This document shows, one piece after another, positions 25,101 to 34,493 of a DNA stretch of 64,000 bases. Positions within the stretch are counted from its first letter, which is position 1. Each line of letters starts with the position of its first letter. The notes beneath the pieces are model-generated. The model made no database searches, was not told the DNA's origin, and saw only the letters and a program-made list of their open reading frames with translations. This DNA comes from Jaltomata sinuosa. Taxonomy: Eukaryota; Streptophyta; Magnoliopsida; Solanales; Solanaceae. The translations under genes and the position numbers were made by a program. The stretch lies in NCBI GenBank assembly GCA_003996215.1, contig QJPP01000858.1:372001-436000 (forward strand), written 5' to 3'.

Positions 25101-26480
25101 CGTTCAGCAGCACACAAATGGTCTTGAACTCATGGGAGAAAAGGTCGGTATCATCAGAGGTCTATAATATAAGGAAGTAAATAAATTGCTGTAAGAAAGT
25201 GCTTAGTAAATATCAAGAAATGAAAGAAGCAATTAACAATTAAAATGCAGAACAAAGTACCTTCTTTCCATCAGTCCTCTCAATCTCTGCTTCCCCATTT
25301 GTTATTTTCTTTACTTCTCCATCAATCCAAGCTACATCCGGGTCCTCAACCCATACATGAGACCCTACTATTATATTAACTGCAGTGCCCTGGAAGCGCG
25401 AAAAATAAAAAATAAAAATTAAGAAGAGCAGTTATCAATAGAATTTATCACATTAAAAGTATTATCTCACATATGGTCACACAATCTCTTATGTCATGCA
25501 ATGTAACTGAACAAATGCTCTAACACTAAAAGGAGTCAAACTCACGAGTAAATCGAACAAAGAGATATAATGGGGTAGTCACAAATCTATTTGAGTGTAT
25601 TTTAGTGCCCGATGAACGTCTGAGGTGTTTTTTAAACATTGCTTACAAGTCTAAAGCAAACATACAGGGAAACCTACCAGATATTTTTAACAGTTGCTAA
25701 ATGCTAACAAATGTTCATACACAGTAAACTTCATTTCAATGTAGCAAACTAATAAACTTAACTTTAATATTCGTTCAAGTTACGGTGGGGAAGGACAAAT
25801 TAAAATGATAGTTTTAAGGTAGAACCTGTATAAATCCTCATGCAAAACCAGACTAATAATGTAGTTAGATTCTTCTACATGAATGAATGTGTCGATTAAC
25901 TCTAATTCAAAGCACCCATAGTGAGTTCCAAATTCCCTCATCTACTCTTCAATACTCTCTCCGTTTCAAAATAAGTGGTATTTTTAGCTTGGCCACACCT
26001 CTTAAGAAAACTACTCGTTCCTGGAAAGTAAAATGTATTTTTACTAATTTACACCTCGTAAATACCTTGAAAAAGATGTAGCTCTTTCGTACTAATTTCT
26101 TGTTCTTGTATACATCATTAATGTCTTCTAGATTACGTGAAATACTACTTATTTTAAAATAAAATGAAAAGGTAAAAACACAGGGAGTAATGAATTTGTT
26201 CGTCACCTTTTCAAACTCCAAAAACTGTTCAACAGCCATGAAAACTCCAGGCAAATCATGCCGAATTTATAAGATTATCATGGTTTCCTAAATCCTAAGC
26301 ATATATATTCTGTAAAGCAATTTTTTTTCATCACCTGTTCCTCCATTTGCTCATACAATGGAACAAAACACTTAATTAATGGTTCAAAAATAAGAGTAAT
26401 TTAACAAGTTAGAATCCATGAAGGATGCAATTGCAGGTTTCAAAATTTTAAAAATGCCATATGAATTGCAGGCGTACCAT
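11152..26480 (-). CDS. Class XI myosin heavy chain, complete 38-exon gene
   Basis: Plant myosin XI moves organelles and vesicles along actin and drives cytoplasmic streaming. Coding exons, 5' to 3': 26480-26478 (ATG only, tentative), 25389-25261, 24812-24669, 24561-24416, 24333-24177, 24017-23959, 23652-23493, 23382-23233, 23114-22978, 22888-22742, 21921-21820, 21691-21634, 21558-21457, 19565-19528, 19343-19217, 19138-18968, 18800-18669, 18559-18450, 18306-18246, 17972-17795, 17515-17310, 17229-17110, 16800-16702, 16522-16301, 14950-14811, 14152-14041, 13963-13919, 13827-13573, 13478-13320, 13225-13031, 12877-12734, 12512-12442, 12358-12259, 12174-12118, 12018-11962, 11885-11805, 11680-11598, 11275-11152. 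Every junction is GT-AG and in frame; the sum is 4581 nt, 1526 residues, normal for the family. Residues: SH3-like start 1-60 (VNIIVGSHVWVEDP); P-loop GESGAGKT 156-163; switch I NNNSSRFGK from 209; switch II DIYGFESF from 434; IQ motifs about 735-880; coiled coil about 880-1060; DIL cargo domain about 1110-1480. All catalytic motifs are intact. It looks MYA1-like, but I do not assign an orthologue. Confidence 0.93.
14160..14810 (-). other. Myosin intron 25, no feature recognised
   Basis: AT-rich intron sequence without coding signal or clear repeat structure. Confidence 0.5.
15536..16137 (+). mobile_element. 5'-truncated RTE-type LINE in myosin intron 24
   Basis: The plus strand reads REARLRWFGHVMRRC, then RRGRGRLNKYWREV and LTEDMTLDRKVW. 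This is the characteristic C-terminal tail of plant RTE LINE polyproteins. The 3' end has TCTACCCTCCCTAGACCCC, a GGGTATG block and a TTG repeat, the usual RTE terminus. The element runs antisense to the myosin gene. The open frame from 15536 to the stop at about 15770 is nearly intact, so the insertion is not very old. Confidence 0.8.
19328..19421. repeat. Perfect 47-bp tandem duplication spanning the acceptor of myosin exon 15
   Basis: Two identical 47-bp units (19328-19374 and 19375-19421) each contain the end of intron 14 (branch region, pyrimidine tract, CCAG) and the first 16 bases of exon 15. The gene therefore has two identical 3' splice sites, before 19343 and before 19390. The proximal site restores the reading frame. 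The distal one would add 47 nt and shift the frame to an early stop. Confidence 0.95.
20210..20790 (+). mobile_element. 5'-truncated RTE-type LINE in myosin intron 13, degenerate
   Basis: Reads EARLRWFSHIKR and RRGRGRPKKY followed by stops, then the RTE 3' region with GGGTCTGCGTACATTCTACC and a TTG-rich end (20760-20778). It is homologous to the copy at 15536-16137 but carries in-frame stops and frameshifts, so it is older. Confidence 0.8.
20793..21062 (-). mobile_element. Second RTE LINE tail, inverted, abutting the first
   Basis: Starts with CAACAACAACATACCCAGTA and continues with the reverse complement of the RTE 3' region (GGGGAGGGTAGAGTATACGC, then GGCTGTTTCCGAAAG). The 3' ends of the two elements face each other across about 15 bp, forming a large inverted repeat inside the intron. 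Confidence 0.8.
22076..22150. repeat. TA/CA compound microsatellite in myosin intron 10
   Basis: A TA run of about 20 bp passes into a CA run of about 28 bp, with interrupted CA units on both sides. All of it lies inside the intron between 21922 and 22741. Confidence 0.9.
22376..22600. mobile_element. Partial MITE-like repeat in myosin intron 10
   Basis: Starts CCCTTCATTCCAATTTATGTG, the common start of a MITE family seen elsewhere in the window (33643, 54731), with the matching interior TTTGACTTTGATTTTCTTAAA. The right end is diverged. Confidence 0.45.
25955..26187. mobile_element. Stowaway-like MITE in myosin intron 1
   Basis: The left end is CTCTCTCCGTTTCAAAATAA; the right end, read backwards, is CTCCCTGTGTTTTTACC and later TTTTAAAATAAGTAGTATTT. 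The terminal inverted repeats are flanked by TA on both sides. This fits a Tc1/mariner Stowaway MITE of about 233 bp. Confidence 0.7.
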
Positions 26481-27023
26481 TGTGGAGGGTCAAAAAATTC
26501 AAATCCTAAATGAGGAGGTCGTCCATAAACAATGGGCAGTGGGAATTTTGATAGAGATATTGATCTGGAAAATTGTTCTGTTTGATTGTATGTGTATCCA
26601 ACAGTAGATTTGATTTGAGTATTCTTCTTTTCCTGTGTGTAATTTGGTGGAAGAGAGAGATGGACATTGTTGATAAGGAAGCCCTGCTTTTTCGGATCCT
26701 CTCCATCTCTCTGCCCTTCACCACCGTTCTTCTCTCCCACTCTATCTCTCCATGCATCTGCTTTTGCTTTTTATTCCCACCCATTGTCTTCGCGCTACAA
26801 AATTGTACATAAACGTTCCCTTTAACAAACCAACTTGTATAAAGTTGAATAAGTAAACCTTATTTGTTCAATTTTATAATACAAGATTAAGCGTCTACAT
26901 ATACACACTCAAAATTAGAGTGTATAGGTGACAGTTGAGGTTAAATTAAAAGCCATGTTTATGTATTATATGCCATTAATTTTTACATTATCGATCTCGT
27001 TTCTACCACGTGTAACATGACTT
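26481..27023 (-). promoter_or_regulatory. Myosin XI 5' UTR and promoter region (approximate)
   Basis: The ATG at 26480-26478 is followed directly by a GTACGC donor. It supplies the single Met codon needed before the exon that starts Gly-Thr-Ala-Val-Asn-Ile-Ile, as in other myosin XI genes with an ATG-only first exon. The transcript leader should therefore lie just right of it. I see no unambiguous TATA box. Upstream ATGs, including one near 26783, would be in the leader if transcription starts that far out. Confidence 0.35.
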
Positions 27024-27214
27024 AGAGCCTGTTTGGATTGACTTATTTTAAACTGCTTTTTTTAAGTTGGAATTGCTTTTAGCTTGTTTTTGGTATTTTG
27101 ACCTAAAATTAAGTGTCCAGAAGCACTTTTTTGCCTTACCCAAACACTATAAACAGCTTAAAAGCTATTTTAACTTAAAAAATGCTTAAAATAAACCAAT
27201 CCAAACGAGCTCTT
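27024..27214. mobile_element. Short MITE, inverted ends AGAGC(C/T)(T/C)GTTTGGATT
   Basis: The left end AGAGCCTGTTTGGATTGACT and the reverse complement of the right end (AGAGCTCGTTTGGATTGGTT) match over about 26 bp. The interior is partly palindromic. The length is about 190 bp, upstream of the myosin gene. Confidence 0.7.
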
Positions 27215-27287
27215 AGTACATATTATCAATCCATGTTTAATTTATAAATATAAAGATTACACGTGATTGGTTTATATGTATAATAAT

Positions 27288-28499
27288 ATGGCCAAATGCC
27301 CCCCCCCCCCCAACCTATTATCGGATTCCCAACTACACATTCAACTTCACTAGGGTTCTATTGCCACTCCAAACTATTTAAAAGTGAAATTATTACCCCC
27401 TTAAAAAGCCACACCTAGATATATATTGTTGGGTGAACTACACGCGCCTCTGCCCAGTAATTTTAATTCTATTATTTCCTTTTATATTTTTCCTTTTCTC
27501 CTTTTGTCCTTTCCTTTTCCATCTCTTTTTTTTCCTTTTCTTTTTGGAGTAAATAATGTCAAAACGAAGGTCAATTTGGAGAAGACGATAACGAAACTCA
27601 AAGATTTGCAACGGGAGTTGGTTCAGTGAACCAGGGAAGAGAATGAGAGGAAGAGGGAAAAGGGCAAGCTCAACAACGTCATCGGAGTTGGATGAACTGG
27701 TGCGGTGCTTCTCCGGGAAGGATGAAGCAGAGCATCGGATACTGTTCGAATTACACCGGCGGCGACGCTGGAATAATGATTGAGGAGAAAACTGTTATTT
27801 GAGGTTGTTAGATCGAGGGATTAAGAAGAAATTACTAAGGTTTAGGTGGGGTTTGTAAGGGGAAGGTGAGATTTAAGGTAAAGCCATGGAAATTTGAGAA
27901 ATAAAAATGGGTTCTTGAAAATCAAAAAGTGAATATCAATAGTAGTAAGTGTAGAAGCATAATCACTTTCTATCCAAATCCATACAAATCGTAAACCTAA
28001 ATATTCATGGGGTTGATGTTTCTAGTGTGTGGTGTGGAGATTTACATATGAAATTAATGATGATTTTAATTTTTTCGACAATATAAGTAATAATTTTAAT
28101 GATTATTTGATAATTGTTTGGTGGTTTTGATGGTGGATTGCAGTGGTAAGAGTTGTGGTAATGGGGATGCAAATCATGGAGGAAAAGGTTGAAGATGGAT
28201 GAGGAGATGGGGTTGCTATGGCGGTGAAGAAGATGTACATGTGGAAAATCAAAATAAAAGGTAAAAGTAAAAGGAAATTATAATTAACAAAAAAGTCAGA
28301 AATATTATAAAAATATTTATTTTTTATCAATTCTTTTGATTTCACATGCGAAAGTGGTTACACTCTCTTACCACGTCAGCACCTAAGGGTGTATTTATTC
28401 TGCTTTAAAATAGTTCAAGGGGTAATAGGACTCCCGTGAAATATAAGTGTGTAGTTGGTAATTGACTTATAGGTTAGGGGCGTATTTGGCTATTTTCTC
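27288..28499. mobile_element. Mutator-like non-autonomous element A (1212 bp, 9-bp target duplication)
   Basis: Flanked by a perfect TATAATAAT duplication at 27279-27287 and 28500-28508. The terminal inverted repeats extend about 100 bp: left GGCCAAATGCCCC, CCAACTACACATTCA, CTATTTAAA; right is the same in reverse. A 14-C run lies at 27299-27312. The interior has a Lys/Glu-rich coding-like relic (27540-27790) but no transposase. Long terminal repeats with a 9-bp duplication define a Mutator-like element; the interior may be captured host sequence. Confidence 0.8.
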
Positions 28500-28508
28500 T
28501 ATAATAAT

Positions 28509-28920
28509 GATAGCGTAAAAGTCATTGTATTGGCAAATTCTTTATAAGTTAGAGCGATTTTATTCGTACCGTTTCTATGCACAATATGATTAGGGTGTGT
28601 CCGATATAGAGGAAAGTGTTTTTCAACTTTTTCATGTTCGGCTATTTAAAAAATTTGGAAAAGTTTTTCAAAATTAAAATTGATAAAGTCTTGCCTAAGA
28701 TCAACAATGTCTCAAGAGAGATTAAATAGATTTAACTATATTATCAATTGAAAAAAAATATTAAAACATAATGATTATAAAAAAATTATTCGTAATCTTG
28801 CATCTCAAACAAAAAGCTAGAAAAGATTTAAATAAATAAATACAATATAAAAAGAATTCAAGTTAAAGCTCCAGTTAAAATTTGGCTTTAGACTCCCGAT
28901 AAAATTGAGCCACCCCTGCT
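28509..28920. other. AT-rich intergenic sequence, nothing recognised
   Basis: Lies between Mutator-like element A and the stop of the RING-H2 gene. The part next to 28920 may hold the RING gene 3' UTR. Confidence 0.4.
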
Positions 28921-29595
28921 TTAGAGTGTTCCTATCCAATCTGTTGGCAGCTCATAGCGGCAAAGAGGACAGTAGTGACTTTTCCTTAACCACTTGGTAA
29001 TACAAGTAGCATGAAACATATGAGAGCAAGGCAAGAATATTGTTTGAGTTTCCTTCCCTATCTCATCTAGACATATCGTACACTCATCGTTCATCATATT
29101 TCTCTCATCAACATCCATTTGATCCACGGATGGAATCAAAAATTCACCATCGCAATAGTAGTTAATCTCTAATGTTACATTCACAGATACACTCAAGATT
29201 CGTCGATCTTTGTTTGATTCCTTTGCAGTGATTCTATGCAATTGGCGAGTCATATCGTCAACTATAATGTGATGCTGACCTTTAAATTTGTCATTCAAAT
29301 TTTCAATCACCTTTGAGATAAGGCGATATAATTTTGGATGGGATAAAGGGCGGAGAATGAAATGGGACGACATGTTTGGACATCGAGATTCAGTATGAAC
29401 GAGTCCGAGTTGAACATGATTGGGTCCTATGTTCCAATACTTTTGTTGAATGTTGGAATTGAGGTAAATTATTAAATAATATGAATTATTAATAGGGGGG
29501 ATATTGATGATCAATGTTTCTTTTTGGGGTAGTTCCTCAACACATACGATTGAATGGGAGTAACCCTTGTGGCATACGAAGTTTGTGGGCAACAT
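28921..29595 (-). CDS. RING-H2 E3 ubiquitin ligase, single exon, 224 residues
   Basis: Likely an E3 ligase that recruits an E2 enzyme through its RING-H2 finger. The zinc ligands are all present near the C terminus: Cys172, Cys175, Cys190, His192, His195, Cys198, Cys209 and Cys212, with spacing C-x2-C-x14-C-x-H-x2-H-x2-C-x10-C-x2-C. A Trp at 202 sits where RING-H2 ligases contact E2. The first 165 residues have no recognised domain, signal peptide or membrane span. Intronless short RING-H2 genes of this layout are common in plant stress-response families. The start at 29595 is supported by a TATA box about 50 bp upstream. The gene is divergent from the VQ-motif gene, with about 1 kb between the two starts. 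The substrate is unknown. Confidence 0.85.
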   Translation of the reverse strand: MLPTNFVCHKGYSHSIVCVEELPQKETLIINIPPINNSYYLIIYLNSNIQQKYWNIGPNHVQLGLVHTESRCPNMSSHFILRPLSHPKLYRLISKVIENLNDKFKGQHHIIVDDMTRQLHRITAKESNKDRRILSVSVNVTLEINYYCDGEFLIPSVDQMDVDERNMMNDECTICLDEIGKETQTIFLPCSHMFHATCITKWLRKSHYCPLCRYELPTDWIGTL

Positions 29596-29643
29596 AATTG
29601 CAAGATTTGATATGAAAATTCAACAAGTTATGGATGCTTGAGG

Positions 29644-29653
29644 TTTATTTATA
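29644..29653 (-). promoter_or_regulatory. TATA box of the RING-H2 gene
   Basis: Minus strand reads TATAAATAAA about 50 bp upstream of the ATG at 29595, leaving a leader of roughly 20-25 nt. Confidence 0.6.
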
Positions 29654-29659
29654 CTAGTA

Positions 29660-30574
29660 CTATCAAATCCATTATTGATTAGAAAAGGGATTAGTAAGGT
29701 GAAACTTAATTAGCAAGCCCAATTTGATCAGAAAAGGAATTCCCAGATTATGACAAGTGACAACTATCTATTGCCGTTTTTTTCTCCTTTCCTTTTTAGG
29801 ACGTTTTGGAAATATAAATTGGAAACTTTTTTTTTTATGTTGTATGCCCGTAAGGCCCAAGTAAACATGCGACTAGGGGCGGAGCTAGCTTGGGTCCAGG
29901 AATACATCCAAACTTTCTCAGCAGAAAATTATACTATTTATACATGATTGAAATTATTTTTTATTTATAAATGGTAGATATATGTCGAGCCCTCTTCGGC
30001 TAGTTCATGTGTTTACTCTTTTTTTTTATATATATTTTGACTGCATGCTGGACATATAAGTTTTTACCTTGATTAGTTGTGGTTGTTTTCACTCTGCAAT
30101 ATAAGTGAATAGAAGCTTCTAAAACTGAATAATTTTCTCCACTATGCAAGAAAATCAATGACTCACTATTAGAATTTGGTGTCACACACACATATATATA
30201 TCTTCCATTAATTAATTCCTTTGATTTAAAAGAGTAAACTTTGATATATATTTTCTTTGTCTTAATTTAAGTGGCATATTTTTCTTGTTAGTCTGTCTCA
30301 AAAAGAATATCATTTTTTTATATTTAAAAATAATTTAACTTTAAAATTCTCATTTTATCTTTAATGAGATTATTTACAATCACACAAAATATCTAAGACT
30401 TATTTTGGACCACAAATTTCAAAAGTCTTTCTTTTTTTTCTTAAATTTCATGCCTAGTCAAATGATGTCACGAAAATTAAAACACAGAGAGTGTGTATAT
30501 ATAGTCAATATATACAACAATTGACATCCACTTCTTGGAAACTTCTTCTTCCTCCATAGGGTCTTCTCCCTCCA
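29660..30574. other. Divergent promoter region between the RING-H2 and VQ genes
   Basis: AT-rich DNA with no gene. The right part holds a MITE-like repeat, listed separately. Regulation of both genes is expected to lie here. Confidence 0.5.
30253..30490. mobile_element. MITE upstream of the VQ gene
   Basis: Left end TTTGTCTTAATTTAAGTGGC; right end reversed CTCTCTGTGTTTTAATTTTC. The interior (TTTTTAAATTTAAAATTCTC type) matches the MITE family at 63497-63745. It inserted within about 150 bp of the VQ TATA box. Confidence 0.55.
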
Positions 30575-30584
30575 TATATAAAAA
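30575..30584 (+). promoter_or_regulatory. TATA box of the VQ-motif gene
   Basis: TATATAAAAA lies 55-64 bp upstream of the ATG at 30639, so the leader is about 30-35 nt. Confidence 0.65.
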
Positions 30585-30638
30585 TGACATATTAATTAGA
30601 GTTCAATCCCTAAGTTAAGAAACAAATCCCTTTACAAA

Positions 30639-30947
30639 ATGAGTAGCAAAAAGAAAGAGCCAATGAAGGTGAAATATATATCAAGCCCTATTTTGGTAAA
30701 TGTTAAAAATCCTTCTGAATTTAGAGCAATTGTTCAACAACTTACTGGAAAAAGCCCTCCAAAATCATCCAATATTTATAACCAACAAGCAAAAATTGGG
30801 AATTATCATGAAGGAATTGCAGCAAATAAAGCTTGTCATGAAGGTTCGAGTAATTTCGTCGATCACTTGGGGGGCAATGAAGCTCGTCGTGACAATTTCT
30901 GGAAAGAAGACTCAAAGACCTTTTCTGAATTTTGGTTTCCGTACTAA
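30639..30947 (+). CDS. VQ-motif protein, SIB1/SIB2-like, single exon, 102 residues
   Basis: Plant VQ proteins are small cofactors that bind WRKY transcription factors; the SIB1/SIB2 subgroup also binds plastid sigma factor and acts in jasmonate and salicylate defence responses. The diagnostic motif FRAIVQQLTG lies at residues 28-37 and matches the FxxxVQxLTG consensus. It is preceded by a basic start (SSKKKEP) and KVKYISSPILVNVKNPSE, which resembles the SIB N-terminal half. The end, SKTFSEFWFPY, is aromatic and acidic. Intronless structure and about 100 residues are normal for this subgroup. The ATG is the first after the TATA-derived leader. Assignment to the VQ family is strong; to the SIB subgroup, moderate. 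Confidence 0.88.
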   Translation: MSSKKKEPMKVKYISSPILVNVKNPSEFRAIVQQLTGKSPPKSSNIYNQQAKIGNYHEGIAANKACHEGSSNFVDHLGGNEARRDNFWKEDSKTFSEFWFPY

Positions 30948-31111
30948 TAGTGTAATGCTCTTTCTTAGTATTTTTTTTCTTGATTTTTCTACCATGTATT
31001 TGATACCTGTTTTGAAGCCGATTAATCTGAATTTGGGCCGGAGAGTAATCTATATCGAGGGCTCGAATCCAAGGCCTCTTTATTGGTATGTTTTAGTTGC
31101 TTCGATTAGCA

Positions 31112-31150
31112 AGTATTATTATTATTATTATTATTATCATTATTATTATG
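31112..31150. repeat. TTA trinucleotide microsatellite
   Basis: About 12 units with one TCA interruption, 165 bp downstream of the VQ stop. Confidence 0.9.
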
Positions 31151-31199
31151 AGGTATGAGATTGATCCATATACCATGCAGACGTGAGTTTCATGAATCA

Positions 31200-31875
31200 T
31201 CTTTATATATTACTCTTTCGTTTTAGTTTTATGTGATCTTATATAGTTTTTAGTTTGTTTAAGAATGAATGGGGTTTTTTTTTTTGAAAATTTAAAAATA
31301 TTTTGATTAAATATTAGATTTTATTGTTAATGAGAAAGTTCTATTAAACACAAATATTATCATAACATGTTTAAAACTATAAATTTTAAAGTTCTTATAA
31401 TCATACAAATATATTGAGTTACTTACTCAAATAATAACCCAAATTATGAAAATAATTAACTCGGTACAGGTTGTAACAACGTAACCACTTTTGGATTTTT
31501 GTAATCATAAAGTTATATAACTTAACCTGATTTTCCGAGGAAATTATTTCAATCAGAAAATAACTTTTTGATGCCAGAATGTTGGAATAAATCAAAACTA
31601 CTAATCCTAATTCATTTAGGGTTTAATAATTAATATTTATTTAATTCATGTCTAATTAGAATTTGTTTGTCCTAATTCATATAGGAATAGATTTTCTATT
31701 CCTAAGGGTTCTTCATCAAGAGTATCTGATTCATAAACAGTTTGAGGTACTAGAAACTAGACTATAACGACATATCCGAAAATCTTGATCAGATAGCTCA
31801 TAAATTCGATCAGGGCTATTAACAAAGATGTTGTGTCTGCATCAAGTCCTGATCCAAGAGGTTGATAACGATCGA
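31200..31875. other. Gene-free AT-rich stretch with a partial MITE
   Basis: A MITE-type start (ACTCTTTCGTTTTAGTTTTA) lies at about 31211, but its other end is diverged. The rest, including 31560-31860, has no coding or clear repeat signal that I can support. Confidence 0.4.
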
Positions 31876-32035
31876 TTTTTTTTTTATGACTGCAATGTTT
31901 GAGCCAGCTTTCGCACCCCTCGATTAAATTCACGAGATACCTGCCACTTCCCACCAGCAACAAGTACCAGGTTATAACTCTGTCCATCAAAACTAGAACA
32001 AATGGAAAGAAACACCTAGTGTTTTTTTTATCGGG
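31876..32035 (-). mobile_element. SolS/TS-like SINE, minus orientation
   Basis: On the minus strand it has an AACCTGGTACTTGTTGCTGG block, then GTGGCAGGTATCTCGTG, AATCGAGGGGTGCG and an A tail (T run at 31876-31885). This matches the layout of tRNA-derived Solanaceae SINEs as I remember it. The 5' tRNA-like part is weak. The same consensus is seen at 7620-7812. Confidence 0.5.
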
Positions 32036-32155
32036 ATCAAACTATTGATTTAAGAGCACTAATTATATTTTATGTAACACTTTCAAATAATTACTTACAT
32101 AACAAGACTTTTCATAATGTAGCGGTTAAAAGAGAATAAATGTATCCCTTGATTT

Positions 32156-32518
32156 TGGATGGTTGTTATCCAGGGTATTATATTGTATTGTTAGTTTAAG
32201 TATCATATTTGTTTTAATTGTTATTTGCATTTTATTGTATGTAATGACTGATTTGGTGGGATTTAATTACCTTATATTTTTTCCTTATTTTATTTTTGCT
32301 TATTATTTGATAATCCTATTTTATTCTTTATCCCACCTTTTTATAGTAGTCCTACCCATACACTACTTTTCTGGTAGGTTTATCCTTCAAATTTATTAAA
32401 ATGTGAGATTATATAACGATGGAAAACGATACAATCTATCCAAACGTTGTATTCATTAAAAAATACAGTACAATACAATACATTACGATGCATTATAAAT
32501 AATACGTAACAACCATCC
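32156..32518. mobile_element. MITE with GGATGGTTGTTA inverted ends
   Basis: Left GGATGGTTGTTATCC and right (reversed) GGATGGTTGTTACG, with interior palindromic TATTGTATTG/CAATACAATA runs. About 360 bp. No coding content. Confidence 0.65.
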
Positions 32519-33642
32519 AATCTTCTTAATTTTGTCTTTCCTTCTCTAGTCTCTTGCACGCGTTCTCCCTTTCTTTCCTCCCCCTCCTTGTGTATCTTTC
32601 CAAAAAAAGAGATAGAGCAAAAATTACAATTCAAGGACTAGAAACGAAAACTCTGATGAAAATTAAGAAAAAAAAAGATGAAATAAAGGAGCTTGTCGAA
32701 AAATTTCACGAAATCCTGTGCCAAATCCAAGCCAATCATCAAGAAAAAGATGACAAAGATTTGGAAAAAGATTTTGGATTATGAAAATTTTGATATTGAG
32801 TGTTGTTCGGAAATATTGATTAGGCTTATAGGACTTGATTATCTATTGATTCGAATGCTATAAAACATGAAGAATTGAATAGTCTGTCATTGAAGTTGGC
32901 TCGAGGTAATCGAAATATCGAATTTGTGCGATTATTGTTTATTTTAATGAGGTATTTATTAGGTTTTTTAGAGAATTCGAGAGTCTAGATCTCGAATTTG
33001 AGGGAGCTTTGTGGAGAATGAGGTGATTTTTGAACGGGACATACATATGAAGTACAAGTGATATATGTTGTGCGTGTTACATGTATATCATTTTATGTTG
33101 TGTGTATATCTTGTTTATGACATGTGCATACACTTGACGTATATATGATATACAAGTGACATGCATGAGATTATAATATTGTTCAACATTGAAGTTCAAT
33201 CTGAAATTCAACCCGAAACTTCTCCAATTTCCATCAAATCGTCTCAAACTTGAGATATAAATTTCTCAAGATGTTCTCCGAACTTTTGAAACAACATCCA
33301 ATCAAAAATGATTTTGATTTCGCGAATTCAAAAATTTGAACCAAACTTCAATGTAGATCCAACCTTTTTTTTCAAGTTTCAACTCATCAAAGAGCATTTC
33401 AAGTTTCTTGAAAGTTATATATATTATGTAAAGATTTTATTGTTATATCTTGAAAGTAGAATAGCATTATGAGTTATTATGAATTTTATTTCGTATATAT
33501 CTTTGTTAATCTCCCGATAATATTTCTATTTTCTCATTTACCCAATAAAACTTATTCAACAACATTTACTCTATAAATAAAAAAAATTACCAAATAAAAA
33601 AGGTATATTGACTTGAGGAACAAAACATGGTGAAAAAAATTA
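32519..33642. other. AT-rich gene-free stretch
   Basis: It holds a Lys-rich open frame at 32554-32784 that I do not believe is a gene, and short imperfect repeats with ATATG/ACATG words near 33045-33170. Nothing else was recognised. Confidence 0.4.
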
Positions 33643-33890
33643 CTTCAACCGTCTCAATTTATGTGTCACTTTTCAAATTTCGAGATTCAAATAAAATTTT
33701 CTTTAACCGTAATTTTTTCATTTATCTTTTAAATATCTTGAATTATTTTATGACTTATAATATTTTTTGCGTAGTTTTCAAATATATAAATTTTATTTCA
33801 AAAAATTTAAAGATTTCATGCCCCAATATGTAGTCAAAATTAAATTGTTTCTCAAAATCTGAACGATGTCATATAAATTGGAACATATGT
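33643..33890. mobile_element. MITE (CCGTCTCAATTTATGTG family)
   Basis: Left end CCGTCTCAATTTATGTGTCA; right end reversed GTTCCAATTTATATGACATC. The interior is AT-rich and includes TTTCAAATTTCGAGATTCAAA. Related to the copies at 22376 and 54731. Confidence 0.6.
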
Positions 33891-33930
33891 AGAAGTGTGA
33901 TTAAAAGAATTTTTTTGTAACCAATTGACT

Positions 33931-34206
33931 ATTTCCTCCGGACCACTTTACTTGTCATATTTTTTATTTACACGTCTCTTAAGAAAAATATTAATTAGAG
34001 TGTAATTTGACTAAATTATACTTATTTATTACTCCTTAATATTTAATATTTTTCTCTTTTGCACTATATTAATGTCTCTCCATATTTATGACTAAGGGTA
34101 AAGGTAAAAATATATAACTATTTATATCTTAATTTTTAAAATAATAATTATTACAAATAATTTATTTTTAATAAAAACGACAAATAAAATAGTCCAGACC
34201 AGTACT
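33931..34206. mobile_element. Stowaway-like MITE (CTCCGGACCACTTTACTTGTC)
   Basis: Left CTCCGGACCACTTTACTTGT; right reversed CTGGTCTGGACTATTTTATT. The interior has the CTCTTTTGCACTATATTAAT word shared with the copies at 36032, 50116 and 56881. Confidence 0.65.
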
Positions 34207-34493
34207 ACTAAGAAAAAATTCCATAGGATCTACTTTTTGCATTTTCAATTTTAGTATAAAAAGAAAGACTTAAATAGTCAACTTATAATAAATGCAACGC
34301 CAGTGTTGACCATAAAGAAAAGGAAATATTCCAGGTTGATGTTTAATTTTTGGCACATCTCATAAAAGGCAAAAGAAAAATATTGCTTGTTCCATTTTTC
34401 CAGTCATATTGGTTTGGTCAAAAATTCATATTATTCCCTCGAGCTTTTGACCTCAAAACTCAATTTCATAATCTAGCTTAAAAACAAATGTTT

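Noticed and set aside
26735..26784. ATG near 26783 as the myosin start
   Set aside because: Its frame does not join the next exon through a proper donor; the ATG at 26480 with GTACGC does.
32554..32784. Lys-rich 76-codon open frame
   Set aside because: Low complexity (KIKKKKDEIKE type), AT-rich repeat desert, no promoter or homology.
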